From assembly GCA_017417005.1 (NCBI GenBank), contig JAFQAA010000004.1, forward strand, positions 1 to 33,646: a DNA stretch of 33,646 bases, in the 5' to 3' direction. Every line of letters begins with the position of its first letter. Within the stretch, counting starts at the first letter, position 1. The notes under the pieces were generated by a model. That model saw nothing but the letters and a program-made list of their open reading frames with translations. It was not told where the DNA came from and made no database searches. The position numbers and the translations under genes are program-made. This stretch comes from Elusimicrobiaceae bacterium. Lineage in GTDB: Bacteria; Elusimicrobiota; Elusimicrobia; Elusimicrobiales; Elusimicrobiaceae. This document shows, piece by piece, positions 8,290 through 15,497 of the stretch.

Positions 8290-8953
8290 AGTATTGCTTG
8301 AACTAAAAGACCTTACAAAAGTTTACAGGGAAGGCCCTTGTGAAAATAAAGTGCTGGATAAAGTTAATTTAAAAATAGCACCGGGTACTTTTAATGTCTT
8401 TATCGGGCCAAGCGGCTCTGGCAAAAGCACCCTTTTAAACTTAATTGCTATGCTAGACAGCGCAACGGAAGGCGAAATTTTATTTGAAGGTAAAAATATT
8501 TTAAACTTATCAGAAAAAAAGAAAGCAAAACTGCGTTTAAATAAAATAGGTTTTGTCTTTCAATTTGACGGACTTTTGCCGGAGTTTAGCGTGCTTGAAA
8601 ATGTTAATATGCCCGCTTTAATAAAAGGCAAAAATTCAAAAGCAAGGGCTTTAACTTTGCTTAAAAACTTAAATATTGATACTTTGGCCACTAAATTGCC
8701 ACCTTCTTTAAGTGGGGGGGAAAAACAAAGGGCCGCTATTGCGCGCGCTTTAATAAATGAACCGCTTTTACTCTTGGCTGATGAACCGACCGGCAACCTT
8801 GACAGCGCAAGAAAAGAACAGATTTTTAAAGATTTTGCAGCTCTTGCAAAACAGGGTATTGCTATTTTAATGGTAACCCACGATATTCACGCAGAGCTTT
8901 ATGCAGATAAGTGTTATAAAATAGAGAACGGAAAAATAGTTTTAAAAAAATAA
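8282..8953 (+). CDS. lolD: Lipoprotein-releasing system ATP-binding protein LolD
   Basis: ATPase subunit that powers lipoprotein release by the LolC/E permease encoded just upstream. The 223-aa protein has Walker A GPSGSGKST, a Q-loop in the LolD-typical context FQFDGLLPEFSVLENV, the ABC signature LSGGEKQRAAIARAL, Walker B LLLLADEPTGNLD and the H-loop VTHD. The chosen ATG (8282) gives the normal N-terminus MDKVLLELKDLTKVY; the frame is open further upstream but that part lies inside lolC/E. The 8-nt overlap with the permease points to translational coupling. The related MacB ATPases are very similar, but the LPEFS motif and neighbouring permease favour LolD. Confidence 0.93.
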   Translation: MDKVLLELKDLTKVYREGPCENKVLDKVNLKIAPGTFNVFIGPSGSGKSTLLNLIAMLDSATEGEILFEGKNILNLSEKKKAKLRLNKIGFVFQFDGLLPEFSVLENVNMPALIKGKNSKARALTLLKNLNIDTLATKLPPSLSGGEKQRAAIARALINEPLLLLADEPTGNLDSARKEQIFKDFAALAKQGIAILMVTHDIHAELYADKCYKIENGKIVLKK

Positions 8954-8964
8954 GGAGATTAAAT

Positions 8965-10614
8965 ATGCAAATAAATTTTAATAACAAAGCACAAGAGCTT
9001 GTTAAAACAGGGCTTAAAGAACTTGCCTCAAAAGATTTTGTGGCAGGCCTTTATGCTCACAAAGCAACCCTTTGGAAAAGCGAAGAAGAACACACAAAAA
9101 TTATTAATAACTCTCTTGGTTGGACGGAAGTTTACAACTGGACCCTTGACCATTTAAACGAAGTTAAAGATTTTGCCACTTCAGTCAAAGATACTTATAA
9201 AAATGTTGTTTTAATGGGTATGGGCGGAAGCAGCCTTGCACCGGAAGTTTTGCGCGTTTTGTTTGGCAAGAAAGAAGGCTGGCCGACATTGATTGTTTTA
9301 GATAGTACAAATCCTGATTGGGTTTTTAAAGTGCGCAAGCAAATTGATCCGGCAAAAACTTTATTTATTTTTGCAAGTAAATCAGGGGGCACGGTGGAGC
9401 CTTCTTCCCAGTTTGCTTATTTTTACGGCGAAGTTTGCGCCGCCAAGGTTGCAAACCCAGGAGATAATTTTATTGCTATTACTGACCCGGGAACAGGCCT
9501 AGAGGCTTTAGCAAGAGAAAAGAAATTTAGAAAAATCTTCTTAAATAAAGCAGATATCGGTGGCCGGTTTTCTGCCTTATCTTTTTTTGGCATGGTGCCG
9601 GCTGCTTTAAGCGGTATTGATATTGAACCTATTTTAAAAAGTGCAAAAGCTTTTGGCGACAGCGTTAAAAATGGCACAAACAAGGCCCCTCTTGAACTTG
9701 GCTCTTTAATGGGTGAAGGCTTTTTAAATAAAAAAGATAAACTGACCCTTTTAATGCCACGCAAAATTGATACTTTTGGTCTTTGGATAGAACAACTGGT
9801 TGCAGAATCTACCGGCAAAGAAAATTGCGGCGTTGTGCCTGTGGCAGGGGAAGCCTTGCATAAAGATTTTGCCTACCAGCAAGATAGAATTTTTGTGCAT
9901 ATCAATTTTAACTCCGAGGATAATTTAAAACTTAAAGAAGTTTGCCTAGGCCTAGAAAATAACCATCCTGTTTGCCAAGTTGAAATGGCCGATTTAAACG
10001 CTATTGGCGAACAATTCTTACTTTGGGAAATTGCAACGGCTTCTTGCGGAGCAATTATGAAGATTAATCCCTTTGACCAACCAAATGTGCAAGCAGCTAA
10101 AACTTTGGCAAAAGGTATCTTGGAAGAATTATCCAAAGGAAATAAAGACCCGCAGGCAGAAGCCCCGCTTTTGCTTAGCGAAAATCTTCAAGGCAAAATA
10201 ACTTTAGATACTCTTGGCAAAAATATTTTAAACTTAGTTAAACCGGGCGATTATATTGCTTTGCTTGCCTACTTAAACGAAACTAAGGAAGTTGACGCCA
10301 CTTTAAAAGATATCAGGGAAAAACTTTTAACTTCTTCTAAGGCTGCTGTTTTGTTTGGCTATGGACCCAGATATTTACACTCCACAGGCCAACTTCATAA
10401 AGGCGACGGCGGAAAGGGTATTTTTGTAATTTTAAGTGCCCAGCCCGAAGAGGAAGTTTCTATTCCACAGCAGCCTTATACTTTTGGCGATTTAGTTAGC
10501 GCGCAAGCCTTGGCAGATTTTAAAGCTCTTACCCAAAAAGGCAGAAGAGTTATAAAAATACACTTGAAAAAACCTGTTTTAGAAGCTCTTATTAAATTAA
10601 ACAACTTATTCTAA
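8965..10614 (+). CDS. pgi: Glucose-6-phosphate isomerase (Tal-Pgi-type, stand-alone)
   Basis: Interconverts glucose-6-phosphate and fructose-6-phosphate in glycolysis and gluconeogenesis. The 549-aa protein has the two SIS sugar-phosphate folds: VVLMGMGGSSLAPEVLR, SKSGGTVEPSSQ and ITDPGTGLEALA in the first, then GGRFSALSFFGMVPAAL, the active-site region LWIEQLVAESTGKENCGVVPV, EALHKDFAYQQD and a C-terminal GYGPRYLHSTGQLHKGDGG. That C-terminus and the overall length resemble the isomerase half of bifunctional transaldolase-Pgi proteins, but no transaldolase domain is attached. AAGGAG lies 8 bases before the ATG, and the gap to lolD is only 11 nt, so it is probably cotranscribed with the lol genes despite unrelated function. 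Confidence 0.92.
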   Translation: MQINFNNKAQELVKTGLKELASKDFVAGLYAHKATLWKSEEEHTKIINNSLGWTEVYNWTLDHLNEVKDFATSVKDTYKNVVLMGMGGSSLAPEVLRVLFGKKEGWPTLIVLDSTNPDWVFKVRKQIDPAKTLFIFASKSGGTVEPSSQFAYFYGEVCAAKVANPGDNFIAITDPGTGLEALAREKKFRKIFLNKADIGGRFSALSFFGMVPAALSGIDIEPILKSAKAFGDSVKNGTNKAPLELGSLMGEGFLNKKDKLTLLMPRKIDTFGLWIEQLVAESTGKENCGVVPVAGEALHKDFAYQQDRIFVHINFNSEDNLKLKEVCLGLENNHPVCQVEMADLNAIGEQFLLWEIATASCGAIMKINPFDQPNVQAAKTLAKGILEELSKGNKDPQAEAPLLLSENLQGKITLDTLGKNILNLVKPGDYIALLAYLNETKEVDATLKDIREKLLTSSKAAVLFGYGPRYLHSTGQLHKGDGGKGIFVILSAQPEEEVSIPQQPYTFGDLVSAQALADFKALTQKGRRVIKIHLKKPVLEALIKLNNLF

Positions 10615-10638
10615 AAGGTTTTTTAGAGGGGAGAAAAA

Positions 10639-11046
10639 ATGACAAAAACCAAAACAAAAAAAACATTTAAAGATACACTTAGAAAAGTAGTATCTTCCAC
10701 GAGAAGAACAGCCGTAAGCAAAACAAAAACAAATAAAACAACAACGGCGGCTTCTTCCAGCCAAAAAGCAATACCTTTGGCAAAGGATCTTTATATAGAT
10801 TATCCCAAAAATAATGAAAAAGTTTATTGCGGACACTATTGCTTTAGACTTGGCAGCCCAAGCAATATTTCTTGGCTTAAAATATCCATCAACGGCGGGG
10901 CCTGGCAAGATTGCAGATTTGCTAACGGCTATTGGTGGTTTGATTGGTGGAACTTTACTACCGGTAATTTCTATGCAGAAGCTTATGGCTGCGTAAATGG
11001 CAAAGAAGTTAAAACAGCAAAGCGCAAATTTAAAGTTGTTATCTAA
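10639..11046 (+). CDS. Unknown protein: basic Lys/Thr tail plus aromatic, Ig-like domain
   Basis: I do not recognise this 135-aa protein. Residues 1-48 are a low-complexity basic tail of Lys, Thr, Arg, Ser and Ala that resembles bacterial histone H1-like tails. Residues 50-135 look like one compact beta domain: DLYIDYPKNNEKVYCGHYCF, then ISWLKISINGGAW, a strongly aromatic segment NGYWWFDWWNFTTGNFYAEAYG and a final strand AKRKFKVVI. The strand spacing resembles an Ig-like or carbohydrate-binding module; the four Cys could pair or bind metal. There is no signal peptide. A very good ribosome site (GAGGGGAG) precedes the ATG, and the stop codon abuts the miaB ATG, so it belongs to the pgi-miaB transcript. 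Its real-gene status is well supported by the ribosome site and spacing; its function is not. Confidence 0.8.
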   Translation: MTKTKTKKTFKDTLRKVVSSTRRTAVSKTKTNKTTTAASSSQKAIPLAKDLYIDYPKNNEKVYCGHYCFRLGSPSNISWLKISINGGAWQDCRFANGYWWFDWWNFTTGNFYAEAYGCVNGKEVKTAKRKFKVVI

Positions 11047-12273
11047 ATGAAAAAAGTTTACTTGCAAACCTTTGGCTGTCAAATGAACGAGGCCGACTCC
11101 CAGGAAATGATGCTGACCTTGGCGGCCAAAGGTTGCACGCAAACGGATATTTTAGAAGAAGCCGATATTGTGCTCGTTAACACTTGCACTATCCGCGAGC
11201 ACGCCGAACACAAGGCTTTATCTTATCTTGGGCGTCTTGCAAAATGGAAGGCAAAGAAGGATGATAGAAAAATAATTTTTGCCGGTTGTGCAGCCCAACG
11301 CTTGGGGCAAAAAATAAAAAAGAAATTTCCCCATACCGATATTATAAATGGCGCAAAAAATATTGATAATTTTGCAAGCGTTATAGAAAGCCAAAATCTC
11401 TTTGATTTTGAGGATAAAACTAACCCTACCCTTGAAAATAAAAGCCCCATTGCTTTAGTTAATATTATGCGCGGGTGCAGTTGCAAATGTTCTTATTGTA
11501 TTGTGCCTTATGTCAGGGGGGAAGCTTACTCCTTAGACCCCAAAAATATTCTTGCGCAAGTTCAAAGTGCGCTTGAAAAAGGGGCCAGTGAAATTGTTTT
11601 GCTTGGCCAAACGGTTAATGCTTATAGTTATAAAGGCTTTAGTTTTTCAAAATTACTTAGGGAAATTTGCGCTTTTGATAAACTGGCGCGCCTTCGCTAT
11701 TTAAGCCCGCACCCGATGTTTATAAACGAGGAATTTTTAAATACTTTAAAAGATTGTCCTAAAATTGCGCGCCATATTCATTTGCCTATTCAAAGTGGGT
11801 CCACCAGAATCCTTGCCGATATGAAACGCAATTATACGCGCGAAGAACTTTTGGCCAAACTTAAAGCGTTAAGGGAAATTGGCATTGAAGTTAGCACGGA
11901 TATTATTGTAGGCTATCCCAAAGAAACAGAAAAAGATTTTGAAGATACTTTAACTTTGTGCCAAAAAGCCCAGTTTAGCGCGGCTTATTGTTTTAAATTT
12001 TCGCCAAGAAAAGGCACGCCGGCTGCTCTTTTAAAAGAACTGGATCAAGAAATACTGGAAAAAAGACTTGATATTTTGTTAAATGAAATAAAGAAGTCTA
12101 GTAAGGCTGCTTACGCGCGCCAGGCAGGCACCACCCAGCAAGTGCTTTTTGAAAAACCGACAAATGGGCGGACTTCCAACAATTTTTGGGTAAGAACTAA
12201 AAAGAAATACCCCGTTGGCGCTGTTGTGGACTTGCAAATTAAAGAAAGTAAAGATACAATTTTACTAGCATAA
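11047..12273 (+). CDS. miaB: tRNA-2-methylthio-N6-dimethylallyladenosine synthase
   Basis: Radical SAM methylthiotransferase that converts i6A37 to ms2i6A37 in tRNAs reading U-starting codons. The 408-aa protein has the three N-terminal cluster cysteines (FGCQMNEADS, NTCTIREHAEH, FAGCAAQ), the radical SAM motif MRGCSCKCSYCIVPYVRGE with an extra Cys between the first two ligands, downstream LPIQSGSTRIL and DIIVGYPKETEKDF, and a short C-terminal TRAM domain (GRTSNNFWVRT). The MiaB-specific YVRGE and AEHK contexts argue against RimO and MtaB. The ATG directly follows the stop of the upstream gene with no ribosome site, suggesting reinitiation. MiaA, which makes its substrate, is encoded two genes downstream. 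Confidence 0.94.
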   Translation: MKKVYLQTFGCQMNEADSQEMMLTLAAKGCTQTDILEEADIVLVNTCTIREHAEHKALSYLGRLAKWKAKKDDRKIIFAGCAAQRLGQKIKKKFPHTDIINGAKNIDNFASVIESQNLFDFEDKTNPTLENKSPIALVNIMRGCSCKCSYCIVPYVRGEAYSLDPKNILAQVQSALEKGASEIVLLGQTVNAYSYKGFSFSKLLREICAFDKLARLRYLSPHPMFINEEFLNTLKDCPKIARHIHLPIQSGSTRILADMKRNYTREELLAKLKALREIGIEVSTDIIVGYPKETEKDFEDTLTLCQKAQFSAAYCFKFSPRKGTPAALLKELDQEILEKRLDILLNEIKKSSKAAYARQAGTTQQVLFEKPTNGRTSNNFWVRTKKKYPVGAVVDLQIKESKDTILLA

Positions 12274-12285
12274 AGAGGTATAGTT

Positions 12286-12747
12286 ATGGATAAAAGTTTT
12301 AAAGAAAGAAGAAGACACCCCAGAGTGCCTGTTATAAGTAATATCGTTGAACCAATAGACCTTGCTTTTAAAGATGAAAAAACCGGTGTGGAACACGAGG
12401 CTGCCGCTGTTTTGGCAGATTTATCTGCCTCCGGTATGAGGATAGTTTCCTTTTTAAAAGCACCCGTTGCTACTAGTATGAAAATTAAAATGGAACTGCC
12501 CTTTGTAGGCAAGTTTGAAGTGGAAGCAAAAACAGCTTGGGTGCGCCAAAAAGGGCCCATTTATACTATTGGTATAGAATTTGTAAAAATAAGTTCCGCA
12601 GTGGTGCAAAAAATTACAACCTTGGCAAATGACTTTGTTGATTGTAATACAAGAATTTTGCTTAAACTGCCGGAAGTTTGCGTGCCTAATTGCAAGTGTA
12701 ATGCCATTTGCAATAAGATACAAAAAGATACAACTTTATTTAAGTAA
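12286..12747 (+). CDS. PilZ-domain protein with C-terminal cysteine cluster
   Basis: PilZ domains bind cyclic di-GMP and control motility, surface or enzyme functions. The 153-aa protein shows both signature motifs: RRRHPR (RxxxR form) at about residues 8-13 and DLSASGMRI (D/NxSxxG form) near residue 45, followed by strands such as KMELPFVGKFEVEAKTAWV and YTIGIEFVKIS. After the domain lies a tail with Cys at 119, 132, 136, 138 and 142 (CVPNCKCNAIC), which could bind a metal or a cluster. AGAGG precedes the ATG. It lies between miaB and miaA, 12 nt and 2 nt from its neighbours, which looks like operon convenience rather than a role in tRNA modification. PilZ assignment is firm; c-di-GMP binding and targets are inferred. 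Confidence 0.88.
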   Translation: MDKSFKERRRHPRVPVISNIVEPIDLAFKDEKTGVEHEAAAVLADLSASGMRIVSFLKAPVATSMKIKMELPFVGKFEVEAKTAWVRQKGPIYTIGIEFVKISSAVVQKITTLANDFVDCNTRILLKLPEVCVPNCKCNAICNKIQKDTTLFK

Positions 12748-12749
12748 AA

Positions 12750-13679
12750 ATGCTTCCCCGTCCCTTTATTATAGCAGGGCCCACAGCAAGCGGCAAGACC
12801 GATCTTGCTTTGGCTTTAGCTAAACAACTGGACGGGGAAATTATTTCCGCTGATTCCCGCCAAATTTATAAAGGGTTAAATAATGGCACAGCCTGCCCAA
12901 AAGGCATTTGGAAAAATAATAATTTTTATGTTGAAGGCATAAAATATCACTTGGCAGATTTTTTGCCTATTGATAAGAAATTTGATGTTTCTTTGTTTTG
13001 TAAGGCAGTAGGAAAAATTGAAGAAACTTCTAAAAAACCTTTAATTTTTGCCGGCGGAACAGGGTTATATTTGCAAACTTATTTTTGCGGTATGGATAAA
13101 CTGCCAAAAGCAGATGAAACTTTAAGAAAAAGCCTTGCAAAAAAAACCAAAGCCGAACTTTACGCAGAACTAGAAAAACTTGACCCTAAGAGTGCCAAAA
13201 CTATTCCCCAGGGTAATATTCACAGAGTTATTCGCGCGCTAGAAATAACAATTTTAACAGGCAAACAAGCCAGCACTTTAAGAAAACAAACTTCCGCGCC
13301 GCAAATACCTGCCTCGCGCGCGCTTTTTTTATATATAAACTGGGACAGGGAACTTTTAAATAAACGCATAATTAAACGCACCAATTTAATTTTTGAACCT
13401 ATGATAGAAGAAGCGCGCCAAGCTTTAAAAAACTTTGGCTTAGGTGCGGCCGGTTTAAACACTCTTGGATACACGCAGGCAATAGAAGTTTTGCAAGGGA
13501 AATTGACAAAGAAAGAAGCCCTTGAAAAAATTATTATTTTAACTCGCCAATATGCAAAACGCCAAAGAACTTGGTTTAGAAGATATAAAAATATAATTTC
13601 GCTTGATATAAATAAAGAAAGCGATTTTGATATCCCGGCCTTGTGTCAAAAAATAATTGATTTATCTAAAGTTATTTAA
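12750..13679 (+). CDS. miaA: tRNA dimethylallyltransferase
   Basis: Transfers a dimethylallyl group from DMAPP to A37 of tRNA, the substrate for MiaB encoded upstream. The 309-aa protein has the P-loop GPTASGKTDLALAL, ISADSRQIYKGLNNGTACPKG with the conserved DSRQ, GGTGLYLQTYFCGMD, the IHRVIRALEI segment, NTLGYTQAIEVLQGKLTK and the tail RQYAKRQRTWFRR that contacts tRNA. Its isoprenoid donor comes from the MEP pathway, two genes of which (dxr and ispG) are also in this window. There is no clear ribosome site, 2 nt after the PilZ gene, so translation is probably coupled. The 3' end overlaps the convergent protease gene by 8 nt. Confidence 0.95.
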   Translation: MLPRPFIIAGPTASGKTDLALALAKQLDGEIISADSRQIYKGLNNGTACPKGIWKNNNFYVEGIKYHLADFLPIDKKFDVSLFCKAVGKIEETSKKPLIFAGGTGLYLQTYFCGMDKLPKADETLRKSLAKKTKAELYAELEKLDPKSAKTIPQGNIHRVIRALEITILTGKQASTLRKQTSAPQIPASRALFLYINWDRELLNKRIIKRTNLIFEPMIEEARQALKNFGLGAAGLNTLGYTQAIEVLQGKLTKKEALEKIIILTRQYAKRQRTWFRRYKNIISLDINKESDFDIPALCQKIIDLSKVI

Positions 13680-14607
13680 GGATATTATATTTAATATCGC
13701 CAACTTTACTTTGTATAAATTCCAAAGTGCTTTTATCTAAGGCGGCAAACTGGGCCAGTTGGGTTTTGGCAACTTCTTTTACTCTGCCATCTTTAGATAT
13801 GCTTTTTAAGGAATTATCAGATATAGTTGAAGTAATACCTGCAAGTTCGCCTTTAGAAGTCATAAGGCCACTGCCAGAAATACCTTGCCTAATGCCGAAA
13901 TTTTCCAAAACAAAAGTTTTTGTTTGGGGGTAATAAATTGCTTTATTGTTGCTTCTTAAAACTTTTCTTTCGTCTTTAAAACTTGATAGGACAGAAAACT
14001 TGCGAGCATAAACAGGGCCTTGTTTTCTATAAGCACCCATAATAAGTAAAGTCGGCGTATTATAACTGCTTAAAGCCCTCTTATAACTTTTATAACTTTT
14101 TAGGCGTTTCATAAATTCTTGTTGGGTTATGCCACGCGAAGTTGAAGGATCTTTATAAACAAATTTTGAAGTTGTAGGCTTAAAGTGAATTAAAGCAATA
14201 TCATAAGTTGACATATTTTTATTAATATCTCTGAGCGGATGAATAAAAACTTGTGGCGCTTTTGGATAACTTTGGCTAATAATATCCATTTCATAATTTT
14301 TGCCTACTACTAAACGGGTTTGAAAGTTGCACCCCTTTTGGCAAACTTCTTCAATGCAGTGCGCTGCTGTTATAAACCAACTTTTGCTAAGGCGCACAGC
14401 CTGGCATTTTGTTGCGGTAAAACTAATTTTTGTTCCGGGTTTAATTTGCATAAGAGGGGCAAAGTTGATTTCAAAAGTGTTAGAAAAATCATCCGTAGTG
14501 GCGTAAGTGTTTATTTCCGGCTCTCCCGAGGAAATAATACTTACATTTTGGCAAAAGCCTATGTTAAGAAAAAAAGTAAAAATAGCAAGTAAACAAAATC
14601 TTTTCAT
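13672..14607 (-). CDS. Secreted trypsin-like (S1 family) serine protease
   Basis: The 311-aa product has an N-terminal signal peptide (MKRFCLLAIFTFFLNIGFCQ) and a chymotrypsin-fold domain with a full catalytic triad: H83 in ITAAHC, D136 in TYDIALIHF and S244 in GISGSGLM. Cys68 and Cys84 flank the His as in classical S1 proteases, and Cys89 and Cys93 lie nearby. No PDZ domain follows, so it is not a DegP type; closer analogues are secreted V8- or trypsin-like bacterial proteases. It probably acts in the periplasm or outside the cell. A TTG five codons upstream is in frame, but the ATG at 14607 gives a normal signal peptide. No ribosome site precedes it; a TATCAT hexamer ends 6 nt before the ATG. 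Transcribed against its neighbours, it looks like an independent accessory gene. Confidence 0.85.
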   Translation of the reverse strand: MKRFCLLAIFTFFLNIGFCQNVSIISSGEPEINTYATTDDFSNTFEINFAPLMQIKPGTKISFTATKCQAVRLSKSWFITAAHCIEEVCQKGCNFQTRLVVGKNYEMDIISQSYPKAPQVFIHPLRDINKNMSTYDIALIHFKPTTSKFVYKDPSTSRGITQQEFMKRLKSYKSYKRALSSYNTPTLLIMGAYRKQGPVYARKFSVLSSFKDERKVLRSNNKAIYYPQTKTFVLENFGIRQGISGSGLMTSKGELAGITSTISDNSLKSISKDGRVKEVAKTQLAQFAALDKSTLEFIQSKVGDIKYNILK

Positions 14608-14613
14608 ATCAAT

Positions 14614-14619
14614 ATGATA
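14614..14619 (-). promoter_or_regulatory. Putative -10 element for the protease gene (leaderless)
   Basis: On the minus strand TATCAT (14619 down to 14614) ends exactly 6 bases before the ATG at 14607, placing a standard start point on the A of the start codon. No Shine-Dalgarno is present. No -35 is obvious. Confidence 0.4.
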
Positions 14620-14672
14620 CAAAAAATTAAAATCTTAATATACTCTTTGTTCTTTTAATATAAAAGTTTTTA

Positions 14673-14678
14673 TATAAT
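14673..14678 (+). promoter_or_regulatory. Putative -10 element for cdsA operon (leaderless)
   Basis: A perfect TATAAT (14673-14678) ends 6 bases before the cdsA ATG at 14685, so transcription would start on the start codon. The 77-bp gap holds this and the divergent protease promoter; it is extremely AT-rich, so chance matches are possible. No ribosome site is seen before cdsA. Confidence 0.5.
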
Positions 14679-14684
14679 ATTATT

Positions 14685-15497
14685 ATGTTATTACCTAGAA
14701 TTTTAACCGCACTAGTGGGTTTGCCCATAGTGATTGCCGCTATTTATTTTGGCGGTATTTTCTTTATGGTTTTTGTATTTGCCATAATAATGGCCTGCTT
14801 ATATGAGTATGGCCTTGTTTTATTAAAAGCCAAAAAACCTGTTAGCAGAACAGGCTTAATTGTTTTTGGTGTTTTAATGACTATTGCTGCAATGGCTGGA
14901 CGCTTGCCTGATATGGTTGATTTGCCAAGCAATATTAGCGGGTTTTTTATTGCGCTTACTTTAGCGGGTCTTTTCTTATTTGAAATGTTTAGAAAAGCCC
15001 CTTCCTTTGAGCGTGTTGCCAATACCTTTTTAGGCGTAATGCTTATACCTTGGTGTTTAGCCCATTTGGTAAATATCCGTATGATTGAACCTTACGGCGA
15101 ATATTTTACTTATATAGTTTTCTTTGCCGTTTGGGCTAATGATAGCGCAGCTTACGCTATTGGCTGCTGGCTTGGAAAGCACCGCTTAAAAGAAGTTGTA
15201 AGCCCTAAAAAAAGTTGGGAAGGTGCAATAGCCGGTTTTGTTGTTGCTATTGCTATAACAATGTTGCTTTGGGATATGTTTTACCCCAATATAACTTGGC
15301 AACAGGCTTTTGCTTTGGGTGCTTGCCTTTCTGTTCTTGCCCAAGTTTCCGATCTTGCGGAATCTTTATTTAAAAGAAATGCCGGGGTTAAAGATTCCTC
15401 CGGTATATTGCCCGGGCATGGTGGCGTTTTAGATAGATTTGATGCTTTCCTTTTAAGTGCGCCGGTAATTTATTATTTAGTTTTATTTATGATCTAA
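14685..15497 (+). CDS. cdsA: Phosphatidate cytidylyltransferase (CDP-diglyceride synthase)
   Basis: Integral inner-membrane enzyme that makes CDP-diacylglycerol from phosphatidate and CTP, the branch point for all phospholipids. The 270-aa protein has several hydrophobic helices and the complete C-terminal family signature: SPKKSWEGAIAGF, then SDLAESLFKRNAGVKDSSG and LPGHGGVLDRFDAFL, holding the metal-binding acids. It begins MLLPRILTALVGLPIVIAAIYFGG, a normal N-terminal helix. It opens a five-gene run cdsA-dxr-rseP-ispG-proS; cdsA-dxr-rseP order is widely conserved, although uppS, frr and pyrH, often just upstream, are absent here. The stop codon abuts the dxr ATG. Confidence 0.95.
   Translation: MLLPRILTALVGLPIVIAAIYFGGIFFMVFVFAIIMACLYEYGLVLLKAKKPVSRTGLIVFGVLMTIAAMAGRLPDMVDLPSNISGFFIALTLAGLFLFEMFRKAPSFERVANTFLGVMLIPWCLAHLVNIRMIEPYGEYFTYIVFFAVWANDSAAYAIGCWLGKHRLKEVVSPKKSWEGAIAGFVVAIAITMLLWDMFYPNITWQQAFALGACLSVLAQVSDLAESLFKRNAGVKDSSGILPGHGGVLDRFDAFLLSAPVIYYLVLFMI

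Noticed and set aside
10606-11142. A 178-codon antisense open frame over the unknown 135-aa gene
   Set aside because: The product is Cys/Phe-rich and looks like a back-translation of Lys/Ala-rich coding sequence. The plus-strand gene has a strong ribosome site and fits the operon; the antisense frame has neither.
12286-13679. PilZ gene as a c-di-GMP-controlled tRNA modification system with MiaA and MiaB
   Set aside because: Only position supports it; the three genes are merely close together in one strand run, and PilZ genes are commonly placed in unrelated operons.
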